Source of the DNA: Pieris napi
Taxonomy: Eukaryota; Arthropoda; Insecta; Lepidoptera; Pieridae
Assembly (NCBI RefSeq): GCF_905475465.1
Contig: NC_062259.1
Span: 2,738,501 to 2,802,500, forward strand
Length of the DNA: 64,000 bases
Direction: 5' to 3'
The notes below the pieces were generated by a model that did no database searches, was not told the origin of the DNA, and saw only the letters and a program-made list of their open reading frames with translations. Shown one piece after another: positions 23,205 to 34,065 of this stretch. The position numbers and the translations under genes were made by a program. Numbering within the stretch: the stretch's first letter is position 1; every line of letters begins with the position of its first letter.

Positions 23205-24222
23205 TAGGTCCTTACATATGACATTGGCGTTTTGTTGTACTGGCCACTTTGAACTCAAATCCCTGCTCTTTAGGAATTCCAAATTCAATTTTTTACAGTT
23301 GTTTACACATGCATTTGTTTTTCGAAAACAATGATTTATCGATATGTCGACTGCTGCGTTATAGTACTCAACCGGCTCAATAATGAAGAGATTTTAAATC
23401 GAATCATTACCTGTAATGAAAAGTGGATGCTGTACGATATTCGGAGGTGCTCATTGCAATGGCTGAACCCGGGCAAACCAGCCAAATCGTGCCCCAAGCG
23501 AAAGTTGTCTCCGAAAAAGTTACTTGTGAGCGTTTGGTGGACTAGTGCCGGGGTCGTTCACTATATCTTTCTTAAACCTGGACGATTACGGCAGATGTCT
23601 ATTATCTTCAATTGCAAACCGTGATGGAAAAGCTAGCTGCTAAACAACCAAGGCTGGTCAATCGCAGGTCACTGCTGCTTCACGACAACGCTAGACCTCA
23701 ACATACTGCTACCAAATTAGAGGAGATTCAATTGGAAAGTCTAAGTCATCCACCCTACTCTCCGGGCCTTGCTCCAACAGATTATTTTCGAAATTTGGAG
23801 AAATTTGCTAGGTAAAAAAATTAACTCTGATGGGAATTCGAAACCGCCTACAAAGATTTTATTGATTCCCGTCCGAATGTTTATTTAGTAAAGGGATCAA
23901 TGAACTAACTATAAAATGGCAAAATTGCATAGATAGCCATACCATTGTACATACTTTGATTAATTAAATATATTCTATTTAAAAAAAAAACTTTTTGTGC
24001 CTCCCATTCAAAACGCCAACTTCATATGTAAGGACGGACATGCAACACGGGCAGTTTTTTTAGTAAAGGGATCAATGAACTACCTATAAAATGGCAAAAT
24101 TGCATAGATAGCCATACCATTGTACATACTTTGATTAATTAAATATATTCTATATATTCTATTTAAAAAAAAAAACTTTTTGTGCCTCCCATTCAAAACG
24201 CCAACTTCATATGTAAGGACGG
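23205..24222 (+). mobile_element. mariner element, defective
   Basis: The left terminal repeat begins at TTAGGTCCTTACATATGA (23205-23222). The right end reads TCATATGTAAGGAC and is present twice (about 24023 and 24208). Two frames remain. One (23331-23624) contains ITCNEKWMLYD, the first catalytic block, with Asn where mariner has Asp, and SVWWTSAGVVHYIF. The second (23612-23815) contains LLLHDNARPQHTA (second Asp) and HPPYSPGLAPTDYF (third Asp). The N-terminal DNA-binding half is missing and the frames are shifted relative to each other. The style is that of the cecropia/mellifera subfamilies. Dead copy. Confidence 0.8.
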
Positions 24223-24240
24223 ACATGCAACACGGGCAGT
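23882..24240. repeat. Tandem duplication of the mariner 3' end
   Basis: The block starting TTTAGTAAAGGGATCAATGA near 23885 is repeated starting near 24059, through ACATGCAACACGGGCAGT. The second copy has an extra TATATATTC and differs at a few bases, so the duplication is fairly recent. Confidence 0.85.
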
Positions 24241-24607
24241 ACGACAGTTTGCGAGGTCGTTTGTTAATATACACAGCAATATTCTTCACAAACTATTTAA
24301 ATCTGACGTCAGCATATCAGTGGGAGTGCCCACGACGTGCCTTCGGACAAGGGTCTCGTCGTTTAGATTTATGTAGAGCACATAAATTGCGTAAAGCGAG
24401 CAAATAAAGGAAAAATCCTGGTATCAAAACGTGGCGTGTAACAAAACAGCGCTAAATTGAGTTTGGACTACGTGAGCCTGCCGCCGCTGGGGTGACCACG
24501 CCGGTTCCGTGCCGAAGCGATTTTACTAAGACCAGTTGTATCGGAATATTTAAATTTAATTAACAAAAGCCATTTCAAGAAGATGGTATACTTAGATATG
24601 ATATATA

Positions 24608-24985
24608 TTCAACTAGCAGACTCGGCCAAGCGTTGCTGTAGCTAAGGTTTTTGTTATACATAGTAGTAAACTATTCAAGGGAAACGGTAGGAGAACACCA
24701 GTCATGGGGACCACCATGTTTTTTTGGTGGTTATGCCAATTGTAGCTTATGTGAAACGTTGGTACTTTCAACACAGCGCCATCTGTTAGAATTGTGACTG
24801 TCTTATAAAAATAAATAATTTGCAATAAAATAATATTGGGGGAATAAATTAAGATGTAAGCTGTCATATCTTTTAACTTAAAAGTTTTAAGTTAGATCAA
24901 ACTGCACACGGTGTGCTTTTGATTGAAATTGGTTAAGTAGTTAAGGAGTCCATAGCGGACAAACAAGGTGACGAGTTATATATTA
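24608..24985 (-). mobile_element. RTE-like LINE 3' tail, variant
   Basis: Starts CAACTAGCAGACTCGGCCAA and includes AAGTTAGATCAAACTGCACA and AGTCCATAGCGGACAAACAA, shared with the copy at 10596-10910. Confidence 0.6.
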
Positions 24986-25388
24986 AGATATTAAGCATTA
25001 TTATGGCAATAAATATATTATTGTACATAAACATACTTTTGAAAAGTAGTGTTTACTTTATTCAGGTTAAATATAATATGAGGATTATATATTATTTAGC
25101 TTTCACCGTATCAACATATATTTTGGTAAATGCATGGTGAGTTTACGACGGCTGGGGAGGCAAATAGGCGAGGATCCCCTCAGGGACTCTATTAACAATC
25201 AGTCGATCTTGTCCTCGTCATGTCAATTGCTGTCTTCCCCTCCTCACCTGTCCCTCACGACTGCACGACCATTCAATACATCATTATTTTTGGAACGAAG
25301 TTCCTTATCGCGCGTTGTGAAAGGGGGCTAGACGGAAAAAATTCTTACGAAAAGTGGTCACGACACTTTTTTGCTATTTGCTATTGTA

Positions 25389-25482
25389 ATACTATTCTCG
25401 TCCGATCACCGAAGTTAAGCAACGTCGGGCGAGGTCAGTACTTGGATGGGTGACCGCCTGGGAACACCTCGTGATGTTGTCC
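25389..25482 (+). rRNA. 5S rRNA-like sequence, 5' end degenerate
   Basis: The stretch TTCTCGTCCGATCACCGAAG (25395-25414), GTTAAGCAACGTCGGGC and ACTTGGATGGGTGACCGCCT (25440-25459) is unmistakably eukaryotic 5S rRNA and includes the internal control region. The first ~30 nt expected of a 120-nt 5S gene are not recognisable upstream. The helix GCGAGG/CCTCGT (25430-25435 with 25467-25472) pairs. A run of eight T follows directly (see 25483-25490). It may be a dispersed 5S pseudogene or the 5S-derived head of a SINE3-type element. No further copy is in the window. Confidence 0.7.
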
Positions 25483-25490
25483 TTTTTTTT
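25483..25490 (+). terminator. Poly-T tract, RNA polymerase III terminator type
   Basis: Eight or more T directly follow the 5S-like sequence, the standard Pol III stop. This would be functional only if the 5S-like sequence is transcribed. Confidence 0.45.
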
Positions 25491-25820
25491 TCGTCGTAAG
25501 ATTGGTGTCGAGAAAATCTATCATACTGTTATGATACCAATTAACATATATAAATTAATCGAAAGGAATTTCGTTCCATCCGGGTGTCCCTTGACACCTC
25601 TAAAGTTTTTTATTTGTTTTCTATTCCAGAGTTGTTACTATTGGACAACATATTTTCTCTGTCAGAATAATAGATGTCTAGAGAACCAAACATTACAGGA
25701 AACGAAAAATGATTCATTTCGTAAATGTACGTTGAAATATTATTGTGTTTTCATAGTTTTAGATGGTAAAATTTGGTCCTTACTTCAAGATTAAACCAGT
25801 GAAATGACATAAGAGTCTAA

Positions 25821-26060
25821 GGGTCTGTTTCACAAGGTATGGATAAAGTACCAAATAGCTATGCAACACATAAATTATTTGGAAGATAAATTGTGCTATT
25901 TGACACTTCATCGGACTCATAGCTTATGATGGACTTTATGTGACGAATAGTGCTATCTGACAGTCGTGAAACGCAACAATAGTGTTTATCCTACCAATAA
26001 GTAATAAATAGCTAATTTGGAACTTATGTAGAACTTATCCGTACATTGTGAAACAGGCCC
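25821..26060 (+). mobile_element. Harbinger-type MITE, complete, 240 bp
   Basis: Terminal inverted repeats GGGTCTGTTTCACAAGGTAT and ...GTACATTGTGAAACAGGCCC, about 28 bp each, flanked by TAA on both sides (25818-25820, 26061-26063). A 3-bp TWA duplication is characteristic of PIF/Harbinger. No coding capacity. A truncated sister copy is at 17210. Confidence 0.85.
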
Positions 26061-26063
26061 TAA

Positions 26064-26530
26064 GAATAAAAAATAAATGGTTTTTTGACATACGAGGTTA
26101 TCATTCTACAGCGACGATAAGTGTATTAAGAAAATCAAAATAGTATTAAAATGTATACAATGTACACTTATATGATTACGTCTACTTGAATGTATATACC
26201 TCAGTGAAAAAGAGTGTGAACAGTAGCAATGACGGTGACATTTGGCGCGTCAAATTGCTGCGTTTGATCCTTTGTGGAGTTAAGACTATTAGCTCAATGG
26301 GATTATACGAACGCAGCCGCGCGGCGAGATGTGATTACCCCTACGACCACACGCCCCGATGGCGCACCCTTTACGCACACAATATTCTCAGATCGCAATA
26401 AAAATTCAAAGCTTAAAAGGAATTGCTCAAAAAGAACAAGTCTGCTGTTTTAACCTTAGGTAGATGAATGCACTGACTGTATTGTAGAGACAGATTAAAC
26501 ATATCGTGCCGGAAAATAATTATTTTTTAT
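26064..26530. other. Gene-free stretch
   Basis: Unique DNA with a GC-richer patch at 26215-26400. I see no gene or repeat. Confidence 0.4.
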
Positions 26531-26532
26531 TA

Positions 26533-26987
26533 GTAAAACTTCTTTAGGCGCATGAGGGTAAAATTTTTCGGAACGTCACGAAGATGTGCAGCGTTTTTGT
26601 CAAAGGAAAGGAAGAGAGCGATTGAGACAGATTGATAGAGTGTGAGAAGGGTGAACTACCTATAGAAATTCTCTTTTTCAAATTAAAATTTCGTAAAGAT
26701 AATTATGAAAAATAATTTATTGAAATCTCAAACGACGAATTGTAAAATAAAATGTCACATGTTTTTATTAACGAAGAAATAAATTTAAAAAATTAAGTTC
26801 ATTATTTGTATCAATTTTCGACACTAAATATTTTAATGACAATTAAATTCCTAACATATCTTCCATTTTCCCTCCCTCTAAGTCTCGGAAATCTAAAGTT
26901 TTAGATTTGTATAAATATGAACAAGACTTAAAAATTAGTTTGCCAAAGAAGTTTCACTTCTGACATGTTTACTTTGTACGCACGCAC
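26533..26987 (+). mobile_element. T-run-flanked non-autonomous element, copy C
   Basis: Left end AAAACTTCTTTAGGCGCATG; right end AAAGAAGTTTCACTTCTGAC then ACTTTGTACGCACGCAC and a T-run. The interior is shared with copy B (reverse at 21.75 kb). Confidence 0.7.
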
Positions 26988-27169
26988 TTTTTTTATTTGG
27001 ACCACAAAATTAGGACAAACACATGATATAAATTGACATACATACAAAAATATAAGCGGCGCCGTCCCTATAACATGTGGACACCAGCGAGATCAAGTAA
27101 ATACAATAAACAGTGTTAATACAAACAACCATAAAATTAATTATAAATTAAGTGGTCACTAAATGGTAG

Positions 27170-27442
27170 AATTAAAAAAAATCAGTAGCTACAACCTTTT
27201 TAGATCTGGGCCTCAGATTTCTGAATCTATTTCATGTTCATTTGTCTTACAGGTGATCAGCCTTCTCTGCCTGACACACGTCATCAACTTTTTGAGTCTA
27301 AGGCGAGCCGGTTTCCTCAGATTTTCCTTTACCGTTAGAGCGAATGAAACATAGAAAGAAAGTCCACTGGTGCACAGGCTATCGAACCTACGATATCAGG
27401 GATGAGAGTCGCACGCTGAAGCCACTAGGCCAACACTGCTCT
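27170..27442 (-). mobile_element. tRNA-derived SINE
   Basis: Reversed copy; the head GAGCAGTGTTGGCCTAGTGG occupies 27423-27442 on the minus strand. Somewhat shortened in the middle. Confidence 0.85.
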
Positions 27443-27787
27443 AAGTAGAATTTTTACAATATATTTTAATGATATGCAAATCAAGCAATTAATGAATATC
27501 AGAAGCAGTTTTTGTTTAATTGAACTGTCTCTCGGGACTTGTTAATCGAACTACTCGTTTTCAATTGTGCTGTTATTGCCCCTAAATCCGTGTCCCCGGG
27601 GATCAAAGTGGGACACAATGTATCGGGGATCTAGAAACATGAGCAGCCGCAATATCTTTATTTAATAAATGACACTTGCGATTTCAATAACTCTTTAAAG
27701 CGTGCGTTATTTTACTAAAACTAATACTAAGTGAAAGCAAATCCATCAAATTAAGGTTTTAGTATAATCACAGACATGAATATATAA

Positions 27788-28135
27788 TACTAGCTGACCC
27801 GGCAAACGTCGTTTTGCCATGTATATAATTTCTAGGAAAAAAAATTTTAGTTCAATAAAAATAACTATCTACTATAATAAAAAAAATAGGAGTTTATCAT
27901 AGAAGAGTGTTGAATTAAGGGTTGTACCTATGTAATGTCATAAAAAAACAAAAAGTTTTGTCAAAAAAATTAAAATTAAAATTTAGGGGTGGGAGCACCC
28001 TTAACATTTAGGGGGATGAAAAATATATGTTGTCCGATTCTCAGACTTACTGAATATGCATAAAAAATTTCATAAGAATCAGTCGAGCCGTTTCGGAGGA
28101 GTATTTACGAGAATTTTATATATTAGATATAATTT
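27788..28135 (-). mobile_element. RTE-like LINE 3' tail
   Basis: Starts TACTAGCTGACCCGGCAAAC, includes GGGTGGGAGCACCCTTAACA and GTCGAGCCGTTTCGGAGGAG, and ends in ATATATTAGATAT. Same family as the copies at 32.1, 35.2, 38.4, 50.3 and 61.0 kb. Confidence 0.65.
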
Positions 28136-29500
28136 GAAACAACCTTCTTGATTTAAGGAATGGAGAAAAACATAATGCATTTAAAAGTTATAAGAATATG
28201 CGGCTCAAATATAGGTATTTGATTCAGTGAAGCCAAAATCAACACATAATTCTGGTCTTAAATCTGATTTATTGGCGCGCACGATCGCCGCTCCCGTTTT
28301 TTCAATTAACTTCTACAATATCTTTGACTGGAAATATTCGAGCTGAGGAGGACTGAGGATTTTAATGACTTTTGTAGTTATAAATCAATTTCTTATTAGA
28401 GTGTTCGCCGCTTCGTACTCTGAAGACCATGCTTTTAGGACGTATGAGAAAAACGAAACGGAAAAAGTCCAAAATAACTCAAAGTGGGGTTATTTTTTTC
28501 AAAATGACATATAGTATTGAAATTACATTACATAGACTACTTTGTCATGTTATGCTTACTTAGACACATATTTTAATTTGATTAGAGAGAAAGAAAGTGT
28601 AATATATCTATAAATTATTTATAAATAGGAAATAGTATTTAATAATGTTATTATTCATATTTGTACATTAACAATCGAATTTCAACAATTTTTTTAGGTG
28701 CATATTCAAAATTAACTTATTTTTTTCACCGATCAATCTCCTTCGTGCCTTCTCCATCTACACGACACTGGCGGCCCAGTTGGCATAAATAAAAGTCATA
28801 AACAAGAATTGCATTGAATTGAAAAATAAAGTTGCTTAGATAACCGGCAGGAAGTTTATATTTATTCTCTGAAAATGTTCAGTCGCAAACAAACAGCCAT
28901 AAATATGAGAAGCCATATATCTGTCGTCAGCTAAACGCGTTGTTAACGGCGGATGACATAAATCGCGAAGTGCGCCAACATTGCCCTCCCCTCTCCGCCC
29001 TCCACGCCCATTCACGGTATACCAAAGTAGGTTCTGTCTCAAATGTTATTGGACCAAGATAGGACTTTTATAGGCTCGAGGCTCACCATATACGTGACAA
29101 CGGGCGCCATGATCGCTCACACGTCACGCTAAAGTTCTTTAACGTGTGACGAGTAAACACTGACCTGCACAACTCATTAGAAGCCTATTGATTGTGGTTT
29201 ATCGTATTTAGTATATAACACGGTATGCTCATTAGCAGTGCATTGCGTTCAGTTTTGCATTTGAAGCACGTCCACTCTCTCATTATTGAATTCATTACAG
29301 CAAACAAATATACCATTTGAAATGTAAATTATGTTATATCACTATTTCATAAAGAACAATTTTTTTAACTGCAAAATGTTCGCAGTAAATTATCTAAATC
29401 ACAGAACATTTTAATTACATACAAAAAGTACTATTTACAAATAAATTAAGCCGCAACGACAGTTACAATGTTATATATATTTAGAATGTCACGAAAATGA
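28136..29500. other. Gene-free stretch
   Basis: No supportable gene or repeat. A patch at 28900-29130 is less AT-rich and unique. The small frames here lack recognisable domains. Confidence 0.35.
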
Positions 29501-29506
29501 AAATAT

Positions 29507-29679
29507 TTATACACTATTCAGCTCCCTTCTCAATGGCATCAAAACCTTGATGATGGAGAACGTCTGGCATATCAGGCCACCGGCGGAGAGGGCCAGGCCG
29601 ATCAACGCCAAGGGATAAGCGGCAAAACTGTGACTGAATCCGCCCAATTGGTGGATCACCGCCACCAAGCACAATACAC
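29507..29679 (-). CDS. Candidate terminal exon, hydrophobic protein (partial)
   Basis: On the minus strand a splice acceptor (TTTTAATGCAG, ending at 29680) precedes a frame that runs about 57 codons to a TAA stop at 29507. The peptide is strongly hydrophobic (FAAYPLALIGLALSAGGLIC), then ends with a basic, polar tail (LMPLRRELNSV). Codon use is GC-rich, unlike the surrounding AT-rich DNA, which supports a real coding exon. Residues 20-40 look like one transmembrane helix. I do not recognise the family. Upstream exons would lie at higher coordinates and were not found. An unspliced reading extends the frame to an ATG at 29710. It could also be a chance frame. Confidence 0.4.
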
Positions 29680-29699
29680 CTGCATTAAAATTCGCTATA

Positions 29700-29890
29700 T
29701 TCAAATTCAAAAATCATTTAATCATGTAGGTAACACATTGTACACTTATGACTTGTCAGTAAAGAAATACATATTAATGCTTCTAATTTAACATTTAGTG
29801 CCAGTTCTCAAATCAAGGGCGTAGAACGGAAGAGAAGAACTGGCAATAAACTCTCCGCCACTCTTTTTAATCGCCATGTTTTTTTTTTAT
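29700..29890 (-). mobile_element. LINE/SINE 3' tail, family A
   Basis: Carries CCAGTTCTCAAATCAAGGGC and CGCCACTCTTTTTAATCGCC. It lies immediately upstream (minus strand) of the candidate exon, so it would fall in that exon's intron. Confidence 0.6.
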
Positions 29891-29983
29891 TCCTTGTACC
29901 GAAACTAATCCAATACATAAAAATAGAGACGTAGAGATCCAACATACAAAATTGATGGAGTTAACAAGAATTTAAGAAGAATA

Positions 29984-30270
29984 GAGCAGTGTTGGCCTAG
30001 TGGCTTCAGCGTGTGACTCACATACCTGAGGTTGAGTGTTCGAACCCCGGCTGTGCACCAATGGAATTTCTTTCTATGTGCGCATTTAACATTTGCTCGA
30101 ACGGTGAAGGAAAACATCGTGAGGAAACCGACATGTCTTAGACCCAAAAAGTCGACGGCGTGTGTCGGGCACTGGAGGCTGATCACCTACTTGCCGATTA
30201 GATTGAAAAATGATCATGAAACAGATTCAGAAATCTGACGCCAAGACCTAAAGAGGTTGTAGCGCAACTT
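29984..30270 (+). mobile_element. tRNA-derived SINE
   Basis: Full-length copy starting GAGCAGTGTTGGCCTAGTGG; B box region GTGTTCGAACCCC at 30036-30048; ends AAAGAGGTTGTAGCGC. Confidence 0.85.
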
Positions 30271-30429
30271 TTTCTTTTTAACAAGTATTTATTAAGCGTA
30301 AAAAGATATAAAAATAACTAACCGATTCCAATTTCTATGTTTTCTGCTAATAATAGAATGCTGTAAAAAAATAACTTTAATGTAATGCAAAACTAAAATC
30401 TCTCTCGTTGGTAGATAAGGTATTTTTAC

Positions 30430-30600
30430 AAGCTTTATATTAGCTTCACCTGTATGTATGTATGTAAGTAACCGACTCCTTCGGACTCGATTTTGACCCA
30501 CTTTAAACGGACAGATTTTATTCAAATTTTGCGCACCTGTCAAAGATCCATGACAATGCAATAATCCGAAAAAAAAAATATAAAAAAAAATAATAGTTTA
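30430..30600. repeat. Interspersed repeat with GTAT microsatellite
   Basis: AGCTTCACCTGTATGTATGT followed by CCGACTCCTTCGGACTCGAT and CATGACAATGCAATAATCCG, then an A-rich end. A second copy is at 36165-36345. Shared order of blocks shows a mobile origin; type unknown. Confidence 0.7.
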
Positions 30601-30941
30601 AAAAAACTAACATAAATGTTTTTTTTTTAATTCGTAAAGTGATACGTGTTAAAGTGTGGTGTTGTAACCAAATTTAGATGATGTATACATACAAAACTAC
30701 TTATGTTTAATACAGTGCTTTATTAAAGGACAACAAATAATCAGCAGCATGGCATGGAAATCGGTTTTATCAAAGGACAAGCGGGCAAACGGGCAGGCTT
30801 CACTCGATGTTCGGACTACTAAAATTCCATTTGGCTCTCTCACTCACTCACTCACTCTTGGGTTACCAAGAATATTATAATTTATGAAATAGAAGCGAAG
30901 ACGTGTCATTATAATATAGTGATTAAGGAGGCTGCAATATA

Positions 30942-31801
30942 TCGGGTGTTTTTTTTAGAGGTATAGAACTTTAAATTGCAATAAAACAACGATGGATTAT
31001 TGGACTGACATGATTTTTTTTTTATTTGAAAGATAATCTTGTGGCAATACATTTTAAATATGATTTCTGGCATATGACTGCCACGGCTGGCTCGGATATA
31101 GTCCAATCTGGACGTCGATTTTCGATGACTTTTTTCAACATTTGTGGCCGTATATCGGCAATAACACGGCGAATGTTGTCTTCCAAATGGTCAAGCGTTT
31201 GTGGCTTATCCACATAGACCAAAGACTTTACATAGCCCCACAGAAAATAATCTAGCGGTGTTAAATCACAAGATCTTGGAGGCCAATTCACAGGTCAAAA
31301 ACGTGAAATTAGGCGGTGTCTTTCAGTAAATCGATTGTGGCACGAGCTGTGTGACATGTTGCGCCGTCTTGTTAAAACCACAGCTCTTGGACATCATGAT
31401 TGTTCAATTCAGGAATGAAAAAGTTAGTAATCATGTCTCTATACCTATCACCATTGACTTTAACATTCTGGCCATTATCGTTTTTGAAGAAGTATGGACC
31501 AATGCTGCCACCAGCCCATAAAGCGCACCAAACAGTCAGTTTTTCTGGATGTAACGGTGTTTCGACATACACTTGAGGATTAGCTTCACTCCAAATGCGG
31601 CAGTTTTGTTTGTTGATGTAGCCATTTAACCAGAAGTGTGCTTCATCGCTAAACAAAATTCGCTTATGAAAATCGGGAACAACGGACGGGAAAATTGGAC
31701 GTCCAGATTGGACTATATACGAGCCAGCCGTAGTGCCAGTCATATTTAAAATGTATTGCCACAAGATTATCTTTCAAATAAAAAAAAAAAAAAACACCCG
31801 A
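30942..31801 (-). mobile_element. Tc1/mariner-superfamily element, rearranged
   Basis: The ends read TCGGGTGTTTTTT and AAAAAACACCCGA with TA on both sides (30940-30941, 31802-31803). The minus strand encodes RILFSDEAHFWLNGYINKQN (first catalytic Asp), then a TAA stop inside LWF*QDGATCHTA (second Asp), a frameshift, and PPRSCDLTPLDYFLWGYVKS (third Asp) through the C-terminus. The N-terminal DNA-binding half is absent. In its place, about 115 bp next to the right end are an inverted copy of the C-terminal/left-end region (compare 31025-31115 with 31690-31780). Non-functional. Confidence 0.8.
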
Positions 31802-32127
31802 TACATACTCACTTCAGACGTTGCTGTGAAAACTGTGACATGAGTTCTTTTAAGCGTTGAAAAATGTCGACGGGAATAAAACCAAAAATGTTCTATTTCG
31901 TAATCATGTACTTTCATACTAATGTAATTCTTCAAAATATCAACTGTGACGTTTCGATTTGCTGTCACTTCTGATATTAATTCAAACCACAGATTATTAT
32001 TTAATATTAACTGAAAACTTCAAAGTTAATTAAAACTATTTTCACATTTATTAATTCATTCGTCGAAACAATAATGGTTCGAATGTACCATACCCGGGAC
32101 TGGTAGATAAAAGCGTTTAATAAATCA

Positions 32128-32440
32128 TCTAATATATGAAATTCTTGTGTCGCGGTGTTTGTGGTTTAACTCATCCGAAACGGCTTGACCGATTCTCATG
32201 AAATTTTGTGTGCATATTGGGTATAACTGAGAATCGGACAACATCTATTTTTCATCCCTCTAAATGTTAAGGGTACTCCACTCCTAACTTTTTTTTTAAT
32301 TTCAGATAAATTTTTATTTTTTTATGATACAGCATTAAAAAATATATACAACCCCTAATTTTCACACCTCTACGATCAACCCCTATTTTTTATAAATGAT
32401 ATACATGGCAAAACAACTTTTTTTGGCGGGTCAGCTAGTA
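32128..32440 (+). mobile_element. RTE-like LINE 3' tail
   Basis: Starts AATATATGAAATTCTTGTGT, includes CGAAACGGCTTGACCGATTC and ends TTGGCGGGTCAGCTAGTAAT. Confidence 0.65.
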
Positions 32441-33515
32441 ATCATATATATTTATTGATATAATTAATTGAGCTACGGACTGTAAGAAAATATAATGTCA
32501 CACTTATTAGATTCAGGCGTCGTACTTCGTTCGGTAAATATTGGGCGAGAGGAAAATTGTAAAGTTAGTGAATTCGTTACTGGTAAGCGTAACGAACTGT
32601 TTGCAGCGCACGGGGGCAGGTAATCTAATCTGCAGGCCCCCCTCGCACTCCGCCACCCGCTGCCCCCTCCGCTCGGAAAGCCTCCCTCGCCAAAGCGTCT
32701 TTACCGATGTTTATTTCGGTATCAGGATCGGACCGAACGTGCCTTGAATGAAAACCTGATTGCAATCAATTATACTGAATGAAGTTTATTCGGTTTTTGC
32801 AAGCATCTGACTCGGCGCGTCCGGCTTAAGTAGCACTTTGCAAAACAAAAGATCACAACACTTCAATTAGAACGGTGACATTTTTTTAGATTAAAGATTA
32901 AGGTGAGATTGTAAATCTTAGAAATTATGAATTAACTTGTAACCATGAGACCTATGACCGGTGTGTATTTCAGATGGTAAAGCGGCAAAGGGTTGTATAA
33001 CAAGTTAAGCATGTACGGTATATCGAGCGGAGAGCTAATCACGCGTTGTTGATGAAATGTAAATACCAAAGCAAAACGTAGCGTCATTATACGAATTTAT
33101 TCAAAGTGATAACCTCAGGCAAGGCTATCATTTGTTCGCGTAATGATCAAAGGCGTACAATCAGTGGCTGCGAATTGCAATTTTCGCTCATTCTATTCAC
33201 GATTCACTCATTCGTCGATAGAATGAGTTGCGTGAGAGCGATTTGTTGACACGCGACTTCGCACCTCGCTGCCCACCAATAGCCAACACAACAGGGTTAC
33301 ACGGGGCGCCGAACGGAGAACTTTGCCTCTTAGTGCGTGCCATTAAGAGCTAATGAGGACGAATACGCATTATATGATTTAATGTGCTTACGCCACAATT
33401 ATCGTAAGGATACTTATATCCTAAAACGCACTGCGTCACGCATTAGAATAAGATTTATTTGGGTGCACCGCGCCCGTGGTGAATATAGGGCTATTCGAGA
33501 GAGATAATTCTATCC
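32441..33515. other. Gene-free stretch with GC-rich island
   Basis: No supportable gene. A GC-rich patch at 32600-32830 and moderately GC-rich unique DNA to 33350 do not match repeats in the window. The 68-codon frame at 32541-32747 has no recognisable domain. Confidence 0.35.
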
Positions 33516-33519
33516 TAAT

Positions 33520-33785
33520 ATCCGATAGTGGGTACAGCGTGCGACCTTCATCCATGAGGTCGTAGGTTCGAATCCCGGCTGTGCACCAATGGGTTTTCTT
33601 TCTATGTGCGCTGTTAACATTCGCTCGAACGGTGAAGGAAAACATCGTGAGGAAACCGACATATCTTAGACCCAAAGTCGATGGCGTGTGTCAGGCATTG
33701 GAGGCTGATCACCTACTTGCCGATTAGATTGAAAAATGATCATGAAACAGATTCAGAAATCTGAGGCCCAGACCTACAGAGCTTT
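33520..33785 (+). mobile_element. tRNA-derived SINE, 5'-truncated
   Basis: Lacks the A-box head but keeps the B box GGTTCGAATCC (33566-33576) and the rest of the body to GAGGCCCAGACCTA. Confidence 0.85.
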
Positions 33786-33834
33786 TTCTTTAATATATTT
33801 TGTTTTACTTTATTATTATAGTTAATTACTTAAA

Positions 33835-34065
33835 GATGTCATGTGGAACATGGTGGAATGGTTACTAACATTTTGTAAAACAATGGCAATTAAAAAGAGT
33901 GGCGGAGAGTTGATTGCCAGTTCTTCTCGTCCGTTCTACTCGTACGGCCTTGATTTGAGAACTGGCTGTAAATGTAAAATTAGAAGCATTTAATATGTAC
34001 TTCTGTAATATAATTCATAACTGTACATGTGTTACCTAAATGTATAAATGATTTTAAATTAAATT
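33835..34065 (+). mobile_element. LINE/SINE 3' tail, family A
   Basis: Sense orientation: GATGTCATGTGGAACATGGT, AAAAGAGTGGCGGAGAGTTG and GTATAAATGATTTTAAAT at the 3' end. Confidence 0.6.

Noticed and set aside
29905..30238. Frames of 93 and 68 codons on both strands
   Set aside because: They lie inside a SINE; similar frames recur in other SINE copies and are not proteins.
30840..30860. CRISPR-like or array-like short repeats
   Set aside because: Simple CTCA microsatellite; eukaryotic DNA with no spacer pattern.
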